Assembly: GCF_018812025.1 (NCBI RefSeq)
Contig: NC_063052.1
Coordinates: forward strand, 19,117,414 to 19,181,413
Origin: Megalobrama amblycephala
Lineage: Eukaryota > Chordata > Actinopteri > Cypriniformes > Xenocyprididae
Direction of reading: 5' to 3'
DNA: 64,000 bases
The notes beneath the pieces are model-generated. The model made no database searches. It was not told the DNA's origin and saw only the letters and a program-made list of their open reading frames with translations. Below are positions 11,166 to 20,905 of this stretch, piece by piece. Position numbers and translations under genes: made by a program. Positions within the stretch are counted from its first letter, which is position 1; every line of letters begins with the position of its first letter.

Positions 11166-12960
11166 CAATATTTCACCCCCGGCCGGAGATGTTGAAACTC
11201 TGGGTCTGGCCCCTAAAGTGGGACCAGCTCATAAATGAGGATCTCTCTGCTGAGGTGGTAGAGAACATATTTAACTCTAGAGCTCCCTCCACGAGGAAAC
11301 TGTATACTCTCAAGCGGAGAGTATTTTCTATATGGTGTAGGAGGAATCAACTCGATCCAGTTAACTGCCCGGTGGCTTCAGTGCTGGAATTCCTCGGCTA
11401 TATCTGTCTTCCACACACCTTTAGATGGTACATCCCTAGGGAGACACCATCTAATAACTCGTTTCCTCCATGGAGCTTTGAGGATGAGGCCTACGGCTCA
11501 AGTCAGAATTCCCTCCAGGGACCTGACTGTCATTTTAGAAGGGTTGTCATTGGCACCCTTCGAGCCTTTGGACACAGCATCTGACAAATTTGTCACACTT
11601 AAGTTGGCGTTTTTGTTGGCTATTACGTCCCTCAAAGAGTTGGGGAATTACAAGCTCTTTCTGTGGCTCCATCATGTTTGGAGTTTGCCCCTGGCGGCGT
11701 CAAAGCTATTGTTACGTGCTGCGCGTGTTTCGGATGTTTTTTTTTTTCCCTGCCTCTGTTTTCTGTCCTCTTTGCTGTCTTGCTCTCAGGTTTCCGCTGA
11801 TTGGAGTAGGCGACTGTCACTCTCTATCAAGAGGTCGTAGCTGCAGCCAATCAAGTGCCGCCCTGGTGTTTAAAAGTCTTCCGGCGTGTACTGATCAGGT
11901 GTGCAGTGTGTGTGTGTATTTATGTATGTCAGGCGTTTAAGTTAGAGCCTGTCATAACTTGTCTCTTTTGTTATTCGGCGTGAATTCAACATTTGCCTTT
12001 GTACTATGTGAAGGTAACTTATTACCTTTTGGGGAAACAGAACAGGTAAGCAGGTCGCGCGACATACATACTGCCCATAGAGATTTAATGTTATATACAA
12101 CAGGTAAGAGGTGAGCGCCCTTTCTGTATTTTTGTTCTTTATTTAGAGCAGTTTCAGTTAAGGCGTCGGATGCGCCGAAGATTTCGGTTTTGCTTTCTGC
12201 ATTTTTCTTTGGTTAGCCAGTTTAGAGGATTTTGGGGACTTAGTTTATGAATTATTTTGTTTTATTCTTTTCTTTAATTTGGCGCCATCATAGTTCTTTT
12301 CCCCATTAGTTAATTGTATTTTCCTTTCTTTATATTTCTTTCCAAACTACATTGTAAAATAGCGCACTCACATGTTGTCTAGTGGCTTCGGCTTTTTGAA
12401 ATAATAAATCCATTGATCATAAATGCTTTTGGTGTCTGGTCTTTTCTGCTGCCCGCTCCGTTACAGCAATATAATATCTAAATGTTACGTTCTAAACCTA
12501 GACCTTTTTAAAAGTTCGTAACATTTAATATTCTGCACCCTAGACCGGGGTATGTACCTAAGGTACCCACCAATGTGGCGAGGTTCACAGTCCTCCAGGC
12601 CTTTCATCCACCTCCAATGTCGACTGAACGCGAGAGGCTGCAATTGCTATGTCCAGTCAGAGCCCTCCAGTGCTATGTCAGAAAGACTTCAAACTGGAGT
12701 AAATCAGATTAGTTATTAGTATGTTTTGGGCCCCCAAAGAAGGGTTGCCCGGCTACTAAACGTACCATCAGAAGTATGGCATCGTCCTGTGCACTATGGT
12801 CGGGGGCCTCCCTCCAAAATATTTGTGATGCGGCATGTTGGTCTTCCCCACACACCTTCATTAATCTAATGATCAGATGCTGGTTCCCAATTGCTTATGT
12901 CCTAGTTTGTGCCATTTCTGCTTCACATCAGGACAGGCATTTTGTCTGTATGGCGACGCG
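11166..12960 (+). pseudogene. DIRS tyrosine recombinase region, split and broken
   Basis: The N-terminal core-binding-like part (SRAPSTRKLYTLKRRVFSIW, about 11278-11337) and a downstream segment (SLAPFEPLDTASDKFVTLK) lie in two frames before 11710. An 818-bp insertion at 11711-12528 then separates them from the C-terminal part, which resumes near 12533 (CTLDRGMYLR is a shadow; the family frame gives PGYVPKVPTNVARF). The last recognisable block, MASSCALWSGASLQNICD then ACWSSPHTF, is the family's region carrying the terminal catalytic residues. The segment between about 12700 and 12775 is shortened. Recombinases of this class insert the circular DNA copy; this one is inactive. Confidence 0.75.
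11711..12528 (+). mobile_element. 818-bp LTR-like insertion in the DIRS recombinase region
   Basis: The DIRS coding sequence stops after GCTATT at 11710 and resumes with CTGCACCCTAGACCGGGG at 12533. TATT occurs at both edges (11707-11710 and 12529-12532), a possible 4-bp target duplication. The insert carries a TTTAAAAG box near 11869, an AATAAA at about 12403-12409 and CCGTTACA near 12460, which is the layout of a long terminal repeat. No protein is encoded. The family is not identified, and LTR status is an inference. Confidence 0.55.
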
Positions 12961-12966
12961 GGTATT

Positions 12967-13076
12967 CATTCCCCAAAGCGTTGCCATGGTGATGCAGCGC
13001 GAGTTCCCTCGAAAGGGAACGTCTCAGGTTACGCATGTAACCATGGTTCCCTGAGAGGGGAACGAGATGCTGCGTC
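12967..13076 (+). repeat. DIRS internal complementary region
   Basis: The left half (TTCCCCAAAGCGTTGCCATG through GAAAGGGAAC, ending 13020) is the reverse complement of the start of the left terminal repeat. The right half (GTCTCAGGTTACGCATGTAA onward, from 13021) is the reverse complement of the outer end of the right terminal repeat. This is the hallmark DIRS feature thought to template the joining of the ends during circle formation. The boundary at 13020/13021 fixes the element's outer ends. Confidence 0.9.
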
Positions 13077-13109
13077 CCCTTGCCATACTTCCTGCATGCC
13101 TGTCAACTG

Positions 13110-13334
13110 CTTGCTTCAGGTCAGTAGCTGAAACAGCTGTGTTTGGCAGCTCTTTTATAGCTTGCGCGTTCCGCCGGCATACGTCACGGGATGATGTTGC
13201 ACCAATCACTATTGGACTAGTTGTACACAACTTCAGAAGCTCTTACGCTGAAGGGATTCCCCAAAGCGTTGCCATGGTGACGCAGCGTCTCGTTCCCCTC
13301 TCAGGGAACCATGGTTACATCCGTAACCTGAGAC
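13110..13334 (-). repeat. DIRS right inverted terminal repeat
   Basis: Inverted match of 6353-6560, with about 40 extra bases at its outer end (GGGGAACGAGA-type and CGTAACCTGAGAC) that are also found, complemented, in the internal complementary region. It contains CTTTTATAG near 13151-13159, the counterpart of the TATA-like box in the left repeat. Confidence 0.85.
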
Positions 13335-14228
13335 GTTCATCATGTGTCTTGAATGCTAATGCTGAGAACAGAGATGAGGTAAACATTATATTTGTATTTC
13401 TCAGCTAACAAAACCATTATGATAATATCATCTATATCAACACTGGATATTCATGTAAGGTTATTACCAGTATTATAATGTAAGAAGTAAAAGGGTAATT
13501 TACTCTTAACTTATATGGAACTTTGACAAGCTTTTACAGAATTATCTCTGGCACACAGACTGTTCTTTAAAGTAAGTGTGATGCAAATATAAAGAATTCA
13601 TCTTTGCAATCTTCTTGGCACACTGCATAATTATGTCCAGTTTCTCTCTTATTCTTGAGAAAACCTTAAAAAGGGTGCAAAGACAATCAATATTTTTCAC
13701 GACTGAAAGTTATTTGCATGTAATGTTTGGTCCTGAAAACTCAAATTGGTAGCAAATGTTTCAAATTAGAAAGATTAAGATTAAGAAAACAATAGTTTAT
13801 TTATGGCTCTGTACAATGTGTGAATAGGCCTATTTATTAATAAACCTAAACTAAACAGGAATTGTGAAGGTTTGTGTCTGCTGTGGCAAATCATGTCATT
13901 CCAAACCTCTGTCCTTGACACTGTTCTTTTCCAAAAGCTGGTCACCATGGGCTGTAAGGCTCCTAAAAAGAACCACAAATGTAGTCAATATGATTCATGC
14001 TTTATATTTCAAGTCATATTATAGCTTTGTTTGAGAAACTGATTGAAATTTAAGTCTTGATGTTAACCCCATTGTTCCTTGCACAAAGCTATTCTGAAGA
14101 CTTAGAAATAAGATAGCAAGTCAGATAGACTTCTTTTGTTATACTTACAGTATTCTTATTTTTTTGTCTGTTTTAGAGCTTGATAATCTTTGATCAGTAA
14201 ACACCTATGGTGTTTGGAAAACAACTGT
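13335..14228. other. Unassigned stretch
   Basis: No gene, repeat termini or RNA signature was recognised between the DIRS element and the hAT MITE at 14237. The sequence is AT-rich. The - strand frame at 13781-13978 has no recognisable domain. Confidence 0.45.
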
Positions 14229-14236
14229 GTAAACAT

Positions 14237-14946
14237 TAGGGGTGTAACGGCACACAAAATTAATGGTTCAGTACATACTTCTGTTTTGATGTCAAAGTTC
14301 GGTAAGGGTTCGGTACAGCAAGGAGAGAAAACTAAACATTTTGTTTTTATTTTTGTATTAATCAGTGTTTTACTAAACAAACTGTCTCTGCCTTTAAATT
14401 CATTCAATTATAATTAAAAATGTATTTTTAAACATACATTAAATAATTAAGACCACGCGGTTGAAACACTGATTGAGTGATTGCACAAGATATGGTACGT
14501 TTCAGTAAGTTGAAGGTATGTCACTTTCAACATACCTTCAGATGTTCATTCATTGTTCATTCTGTAACTAGTAGTGAAGAGGAAGAGATGATTGCGTTCA
14601 CTCCCGCTCCACGCTGCCCCTTGAACTGAGGCGCTACAGCATCTGTTACGCCACAACAAAAAGCATCAAAACGGCATTTATTGTTTGAATTTCATGATAA
14701 AATCAACAGAATTTGAAAGATGACACTCTTTTTCTTATTGAAAGTAACAAAACACAGAGCTTATTGCGATTATTGGTGGTTAGTGCTGGTTAAAAGTTGT
14801 TAAGCTACAATGCATTACTGCGCGCACCCCCTTCTGGATTGGAGTGTGGATCGGCTGTGACTGATTGTATTTGTCGTCTAACTGCATGAACCCGTGAGGT
14901 CCATACTGTACGGTTCGGGGTGATTTCATGTACCATTACAACCCTA
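14237..14946. mobile_element. hAT-type MITE (710 bp) with perfect 8-bp target duplication
   Basis: The outer ends are inverted: TAGGGGTGTAACGGCAC on the left pairs with GTACCATTACAACCCTA on the right. The flanking octamers GTAAACAT at 14229-14236 and 14947-14954 are identical. No transposase frame is present. The open frames at 14156-14417 overlap the left end and have no domain. Confidence 0.85.
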
Positions 14947-14989
14947 GTAAACATTCTTCAAAACATCTTCAAGAAAAAACTTTTGCTAA

Positions 14990-15215
14990 CACTTTACAAT
15001 CAAAATCTATTTGTTAACATTAGTTGACATGAACTAACAATGAAAAACACTTCTAAAGCATTTACTAATCTTAGTTGTTGACGTTAATTTCAACATTTAC
15101 TAAAATATTATTAAAATCAAAAGTTGTAAGTTTATTTAATAGAACTGAGCCAACATAAGCTTACAATGAACAATTGCATTTTCTGAGCAATTTTGCTCAT
15201 TGTTAGTTAATGTTA
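14990..15215 (+). repeat. Fragment of the CACTTTACAATAAGG-type MITE family
   Basis: The segment from AACACTTTACAATCAAAATC through ATTGTTAGTTAATGTT parallels the outer element at 42357-43386, sharing TAACATTAGTTGACATGAAC-like and AATTTCAACATTTACTAAAA blocks. It lacks the foldback insertion present there and its right terminal repeat is not recognisable. Confidence 0.55.
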
Positions 15216-16203
15216 ATGCAAGTGTTGCTTAATTTTTTAAGGGATAGGAACCTTTTTCACATATTAGATTCAGTCTCAGTATATTCTGACAATGTGAGCT
15301 CTAATAAATCAACCACCATCAATATTTCCACTTCTGGAAATATTGATTATCTTCATTCTTTTAAGTTCAGTTCTTTCAAGTTCCTTGTTCAGTATAGCTA
15401 AGTAAAACTCATGACCAGGGGACAAAGTATTACATCATAAATGACATTTATGGAATGTCGCAGAGAGTGACTACATATTAGATTAGATATGACATGCCTG
15501 AAAAGTCTTTACTTGAACAAAATATAGGCACTGGAGAAATGAGTCCTGGAGAAGGGTTATGAACTTCTGTAGGGATGATGTCATCATCCACATAGGTAAC
15601 ATATACCTTTATGGGAGCCTGTATAATTCAGTAATCTATCTAAAGACAGCAAGTAAGGTCAACCCCCTGGGGTCATTGTTTATTTATTGCTAGATGCTTT
15701 ACAGCATAACTGATGCTGGCCTGTAGCTTAGCTGGTAACAAGCTGACACCAACAAAACCCAGGGTCATGTATTTAATACACAGAGAGGTTGGGGAATAAA
15801 TGCCTTCCCCTTGCAATATGCCATATATGGGTACAAATGCTATGGAATTCTAGATGGAATTCATACTCACTCAACTGACTACTGCTTCTAATTGATGCTC
15901 CAGTCAAACATGGCCTGTAACTACCCATCCAGCATCAGTTTCCCCTTCCTAAGATCAAGTTAACCTAAACATTACTAATGTGAAGGGGAAATTAACCCGA
16001 GACCAGTTGCTGTGAGCAACTTGTCATACTGCCTATAGCAGGCTATTATATAAGGCTATATTGGCTATTATTCAAATCCTTTAGGAAAAAGAATGTGAAT
16101 ATAAATTGTGTTTATGAGTGTTAGAAATTAAACAGTTAGAAATTTGACATGCAAACTGTAATTGATTGACTTGTATGACTTGTATAGTTAAAAATGTTAT
16201 ATT
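15216..16203. other. Gene-free stretch containing a tRNA-like fragment
   Basis: Apart from the tRNA-like segment at about 15722-15795, nothing was recognised. The frame at 15210-15401 begins inside repeat sequence and has no domain. Confidence 0.4.
15722..15795 (+). repeat. tRNA-derived fragment or SINE head
   Basis: The string TAGCTTAGCTGG near 15726 fits the tRNA A-box pattern. A degenerate B-box-like GGGTCATGTATTTAATAC follows about 35 bases later. The arms do not fold into a convincing cloverleaf and the B box is damaged, so a functional tRNA gene is unlikely. A decayed tRNA pseudogene or SINE is the better reading. Confidence 0.45.
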
Positions 16204-16211
16204 CACTAGAC

Positions 16212-16374
16212 CAGGGGTTCTCAACTCTGGAGTTTAGCTCCAACACTGTTCAAACTCACTTGCTCGTAACTTTCTAGTAAGGACCTTGATTAGCTGGTTC
16301 AGGTGTGTTTGATTATGGTTGAAGCTAAACTATGCGGGAAAGTGGACCTTGAGGGCCAGAGCTGAGAACCCCTG
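16212..16374. mobile_element. hAT-type MITE (163 bp) with perfect 8-bp target duplication
   Basis: The ends CAGGGGTTCTCAACTC and GAGCTGAGAACCCCTG are inverted repeats. The octamer CACTAGAC flanks both sides (16204-16211 and 16375-16382). It is internally related to the copies at 3294-3484 and 45753-45926 (AGTTTAGCTCCAAC and the TTCAGGTGTGTTTGATT block). Confidence 0.9.
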
Positions 16375-16632
16375 CACTAGACATGTGCCTTGAATTTGTA
16401 AAGAAATCACTCTTTACTGGATTGTGACATTGCTTTTTGTGACCTCATTTGATGCCATACAATGTAGGTTCAGGCACTGAATTTTGCTGCTATATTAAGT
16501 GGTTCACACATCTTCCAGTCCGTGTACTGTAAATGCTTGTAATACATGTACAGTAACTTGATAATTTGTATAGATGGTATGTATCCAAATGGAAAGTATT
16601 GTACCTAGTTATTTTACGCTCCACCTACAGTA

Positions 16633-16836
16633 CAGGTGCTGGTCATATAATTAGAATATCATCAAAAAGTTTATTTCACTAATTCCATTAAAAAAGTGAA
16701 ACTTGTATATTATATTAATTCATTACACACAGACTGATATATTTCAAATGTTTATTTCTTTTAATTTTGATGATTATAACTGACAACTAAGGAAAATCCC
16801 AAATTCAATATCTCAAAAAATTTGAATATTGTGAAA
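16633..16836 (+). repeat. Left inverted terminal repeat of the Tc1 element
   Basis: Pairs with 18021-18224 along almost its whole length, with scattered mismatches. The outer end is CAGGTGCTGG and the inner end lies near TTTGAATATTGTG. Confidence 0.85.
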
Positions 16837-16947
16837 AGGTTCAATATTGAAGACACCTGGTGCCACACTCTAATCAGCTAATTAACTCAAAACACCTGCA
16901 AAGGCCTTTAAATGGTCTCTCAGTCTAGTTCTGTAGGCTACACAATC

Positions 16948-17936
16948 ATGGGGAAGACTGCTGACTTGACAGTTGTCCAAAAGACGACCATTGACACCTT
17001 GCACAAGGAGGGCAAGACACAAAAGGTCATTGCAAAAGAGGCTGGTTGTTCACAGAGCTCTGTGTCCAAGCACATTAATAGAGAGGCGAAGGGAAGGAAA
17101 AGATGTGGTAGAAAAAAGTGTACAAGCAATAGGGATAATTGCACCCTGGAGAGGATTGTGAAACAAAACCCATTCAAAAATGTGGGGGAGACTCACAAAG
17201 AGTGGACTGCAGCTGGAGTCAGTGCTTCAAGAACCACTACGCACAGACGTATGCAAGACATGGGTTTCAGCTGTCGCATTCCTTGTGTCAAGCCACTCTT
17301 GAACAACAGACAGCGTCAGAAGCGTCTAAAGACAAAAAGGACTGGACTGCTGCTGAGTGGTCCAAAGTTATGTTCTCTGATGAAAGTAAATTTTGCATTT
17401 CCTTTAGAAATCAGGGTCCCAGAGTCTGGAGAAAGAGAGGAGAGGCACACAATCCACGTTGCTTGAGTGTAAAGTTTCCACAGTCAGTGATCGTTTGAGT
17501 TGCCATGTCATCTGCTGGTGTTGGTCCACTGTGTTTTCTGAGGTCCAAGGTCAACACAACCGTATACCAGGAAGTTTTAGAGCACTTCATGCTTCCTGCT
17601 GCTGACCAACTTTATGGAGATGCAGATTTCATTTTCCAACAGGACTTGGCACCTGTACACAGTGCCAAAGCTACCAGTACCTGGTTTAAGGACCATGGTA
17701 TCCCTGTTCTTAAATGGCCAGCAAACTTGCCTGACCTTAACCCCATAGAAAATCTATGGGGTACTGTGAAGAGGAAGATGCAATATGCCAGACCCAACAA
17801 TGCAGAAGAGCTGAAGGCCACTATCAGAGCAACCTGGGCTCTCATAACACCTGAGCAGTGCCACAGACTGATCGAGTCCATGCCACGCCGCATTGCTGCA
17901 GTAATTCAGGCAAAAGGAGCCCCAACTAAGTATTGA
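16948..17936 (+). pseudogene. Tc1 transposase, frameshifted and interrupted
   Basis: The start is ATG 16948 (MGKTADLTVVQKTTIDTL). The N-terminal half has the paired-like helix-turn-helix DNA-binding region (VIAKEAGCSQSSVSKHI). The frame then shifts near 17325, probably through a small deletion. The catalytic domain continues in another frame: FSDESKF (first Asp), FIFQQDLAPVHSAKA (second Asp) and DLNPIENLWG (Glu), i.e. a DD34E triad. A TGA at 17496-17498 interrupts this frame at a position where the family normally has a tryptophan codon. The last residues are GAPTKY before the stop at 17936. The catalytic residues are kept, so the decay looks recent, but this copy cannot make a single full-length protein. 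Confidence 0.9.
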
Positions 17937-18020
17937 GTGCTGTACATGCTCATACTGTTCATGTTCATACTTTTCAGTTGGCCAAGATTTCTAAAAATCC
18001 TTTCTTTGTATTGGACTTAA

Positions 18021-18224
18021 GTAATATTCTAATTTTCTGAGACATTGAATTTGAGATTTTCCTTAGTTGTCAGTTATAATCATCAAAATTAAAAGAAATA
18101 AACATTTGAAATATATCAGTCTTTGTGTAATGAATGAATATAATATACAAGTTTCACTTTTTGAATGGAATTAGTGAAATAAATCAACTTTTTGATGATA
18201 TTCTAATTATATGACCAGCACCTG
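18021..18224 (-). repeat. Right inverted terminal repeat of the Tc1 element
   Basis: Complement of 16633-16836; ends ATGACCAGCACCTG before TA. Confidence 0.85.
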
Positions 18225-18226
18225 TA

Positions 18227-19194
18227 TATGAATACCTTGAGTGCTCTATATACTATACTAGAGTGCCTTTCAAAAGCTTAATTCATACATTACTTATACT
18301 GAACAATGTACTGGTCCAACTGCAGAAAGAAAAAATGATCTATAGTATGCAATTTATCAAATAACTGTATGAAATAATGTTTTGAATTGCATGGATAAGA
18401 GGAACGTATGCAACAAATTAAAGATTAACACGGTGTCTGAATACAGTAACAGAGAAAGTGACACAAGGTCTTACTAAACGGGCCATTACTTTCATGGGAC
18501 ATGGGAGGTCAGGGTAATTAAACTCCTGTTTAAAGAACCATATAACCACATTAGAAATGCAGGGATGAAACAGTCTGGTAATTATCATCTCTAGTGTTAA
18601 AAGAGCCATATTGCTCCAACAGTGAGCCTAGGGTCACTATAATGGAACATTTAGTGAGTGATTCATCTTTGAGGCAGGTGCGCTAATGACTTTAATTTAG
18701 CAGTAAGCAGGTATGGTGACTGCATTGAGCTAACAACTCGGGTGGATGTGACTGACCAGACTTTCCGTTAGTGTAAACTACTTATTTAGTGCAGTTTATT
18801 GCAGGATACCAGGCTTTTTTTCATAATGCACACATTTGTTGAATTCTTGCAGAAGTGTGTCCGTTAGACAATGCAATTGACGTGTTTCAGTGAAGTTGGT
18901 TCATGCGTGTACATTTTCTATATATTGCAGTTTATTTAACCTCAGATTTCTGTTTTTTTTTTGTTTGTATGTTTTTTTTTTTTGTTTTTTTTGTTTTTTT
19001 TTCCGTCCTTGAAGCATATGCAAGGAAATGGAATTGAGCACTCTGGTAAAATGACTTACCTGATAGTGCCATAATGATCTGTTTGACATACATGGGACTG
19101 TATAATCCTGTAATAATTACAAAAATAATATACCTTTTTTTTTAAATTGAACTTTCTTTTACTAACTTAAACACAGTCTAAGAGAAGGAGTTCA

Positions 19195-19238
<44 letters not shown>

Positions 19239-19394
19239 TCCACTCCTTCGATATGGTATTCTTTGTACTTTCTTATATGTTCTCCATGATGGTAGGGGTC
19301 AGGGTAGAAACTCCTGTTAAAGACTGCTAATCCCTATTGCATTGGATACTGTGATGTTCCCAGAGACCCTCTTCACAGCTTCACACATTCCATC
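18227..19394. other. Gene-free stretch between two Tc1 elements
   Basis: No gene supported. It contains a T-rich tract with short interruptions at about 18951-19002 and a (TTA)n tract at about 19195-19237. The - strand frame at 18418-18609 shows no domain. Confidence 0.5.
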
Positions 19395-19577
19395 TACACT
19401 ATATTGCCAAAAGTATTGGGACACACCTCCAAATGATTGAATTCAGGTGTTCCAATCACTTCCGTGGCCACAGGCGTATAAAATCAAGCACCTAGGCATG
19501 CAGACTGCTTCTACAAACATTTGTGAAAGAATAGGTCGCTCTCAGGAGCTCAGTGAATTCAAACGTGGTACTGTGAT

Positions 19578-20815
19578 ATGTTGCCACCTGTGCAGTCCAT
19601 TTGTGAAATTTCCTCACTACTAAATATTCCACGGTCAACTGTTAGAGGTATCATAACAAAGTGGAAGCAATTGGGAACAACAGCAACTCAGCCACGAAGT
19701 GGTTGGCCACATAAAATCACAGAGCGGTGTCAGCATATGCTGAGGTGCACAGTGCGCAGAAGTCACCAACTTTCTGCGGAGTCAGTAGCTATAGACCTCC
19801 AAACTTTGTGTGGCCTTCAGATTAGCTCAAGAACAGTGTGTAGAGAGCTTCATAGAATGGGTTTCCATGGCTGAGCAGCTGCATCTTACATCACCAAGTG
19901 CAAACATCAGATGCAGTGGTGTAAAGCACGCCGCCACTGCACTCAAGCAGTCGAGATGTGTTCTCTGAAGTGACAAATCACGCTTCTCTGTCTGGCAATC
20001 CGGGGGACGAGTCTAGGTTTGGTGGTTGCCAGGAGAACGGTACTTGACTGACTGCATTGTGCCAAGTGTAAAGTTTGGTGGAGGGGGGGATTATGGTGTG
20101 GGGTTGTTTTTCAGGGGTTGGGCTTGGCCCCTTAGTGAAGTTAATAAACGTAATTTCGGGAGGAGTACGCCCATCTAATCTTCCAATTAATACCAAGGTA
20201 TAAAACCAGCATCTTACCCCTTCCTGTTGTTAGTTTCTTTTGGCATCCCTCCTCCTCCCCTTCTCCTCCTTTTGTACTTATTTTTGCATGTTATAGGGGG
20301 GCAATCGGAGCTCAAGTAGGATATTCTTTCCGAGCCCCTCTATAGCAAACAGCAAGCCAAATCTGTTTACCACTTACGCTAAGATTATATGGGCACACGA
20401 ACTCGTGAAGTTTCAGTGAAAGGAACTCTTAATGCTTCAGACATTTTGGACAATTTCATGCTCTCAACTTTGTGGGAACAGTTTGGGGATGGCCCCTTCC
20501 TGTTCCAACATAACTGCACACCAGTGCACAAAGCAAGGTCCATAAAGACATGGATGAGCAAGTTTGGTGTGGAGGAACTTGACTGGCCTGCACAGAGTCC
20601 TGACCTCAACCCGATTAAACACCTTTGGAATGAATTATAGTGGAGACTGTGAGCTAGGCCTTCTCGCCAACATCAGTGCCTGACCTCACAAATGAGCTTC
20701 TAGAAGAATTATCAAAAATTCCCATTAACACACTACTAAACCTTGTGGAAAGAATTCCCAGAAGAGTTGAAGCTATAATAGCTGCAAAGGGTGGGCCAAC
20801 TCCATATTAAATCCT
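19578..20815 (+). pseudogene. Tc1 transposase remnant with mutated catalytic residues
   Basis: The N-terminal DNA-binding part is recognisable (LLNIPRSTVRGIITKWKQ, then SRTVCRELHRMGFHG) and is closed by a TGA at 19872-19874. Several more stops follow before 20130. After the 262-bp insertion, the C-terminal domain resumes near 20413 (GTLNASDILDNFML). The expected second catalytic Asp is read as Asn in FQHNCTPVHKA, and the expected Glu is Lys in DLNPIKHLWNEL, which ends in TAG. Later sequence up to GGPTPY (about 20815) belongs to the same protein. The domestic function would have been TA-targeted transposition; this copy is dead at several levels. Confidence 0.85.
20143..20404. mobile_element. 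262-bp insertion inside the Tc1 transposase, 8-bp target duplication
   Basis: The octamer GTGAAGTT occurs at both edges (20135-20142 and 20405-20412). Removing the insert and one copy restores continuous transposase-like coding. The insert contains GGTATAAAACC at about 20198 and a pyrimidine-rich CCTCCTCCTC tract, with no inverted ends visible. Its family is not identified. Confidence 0.65.
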
Positions 20816-20905
20816 ACGGATTAAGAATGGGATGTCATTAAAGTTCATATGCACGTAAAGGCAGGCATCCAAAAAAAAAAAAAAAAAAACTGGCAATATA
20901 GTGTA

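Larger units (their letters stand above)
6353..13334 (+). mobile_element. DIRS-type tyrosine-recombinase retrotransposon, decayed
   Basis: This about 7-kb element has the full DIRS architecture: inverted terminal repeats, a gag-like region, reverse transcriptase/RNase H, a tyrosine-recombinase-like region, and an internal complementary region that joins the complements of both outer ends. It starts at GTTCCCTTTCAAGGGAAC and ends at CGTAACCTGAGAC, and is followed by GTT. The internal complementary region shows exactly this junction. DIRS elements are known to insert through a circular intermediate without ordinary target duplications, which fits the flanks. The copy is dead: it has multiple frameshifts, a deletion in the RNase H region, a 1.56-kb TTAA element at 7034-8592 and an 818-bp insertion at 11711-12528. 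Confidence 0.9.
16633..18224 (+). mobile_element. Tc1-like transposon, full length (1592 bp)
   Basis: Inverted terminal repeats of about 200 bp start CAGGTGCTGGTCATATAATT and end with its complement at 18224. TA dinucleotides flank both ends (16631-16632 and 18225-18226), the Tc1/mariner target duplication. Internal repeat blocks (TTTGATGATTATAACTGACA-type) match between the arms. The single transposase gene inside is broken by a frameshift and a stop. Confidence 0.95.
19397..20903 (+). mobile_element. Second Tc1-like transposon, decayed
   Basis: It begins CACTATATTGCCAAAAGTA after a TA (19395-19396) and ends TGGCAATATAGTG before a TA (20904-20905), so the outermost ends pair. The inner part of the right terminal repeat is replaced by an A-run at 20871-20889. 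Within it are transposase pieces at 19578-20130 and 20413-20815, separated by a 262-bp insertion. Confidence 0.9.

Noticed and set aside
13067..13408. A 113-codon frame at the right end of the DIRS element
   Set aside because: It lies across the internal complementary region and terminal repeat, which are non-coding by structure, and has no domain.
15722..15795. Functional tRNA gene
   Set aside because: The A box fits but the B box and the cloverleaf stems are degraded, and no terminator of four or more T residues follows closely.
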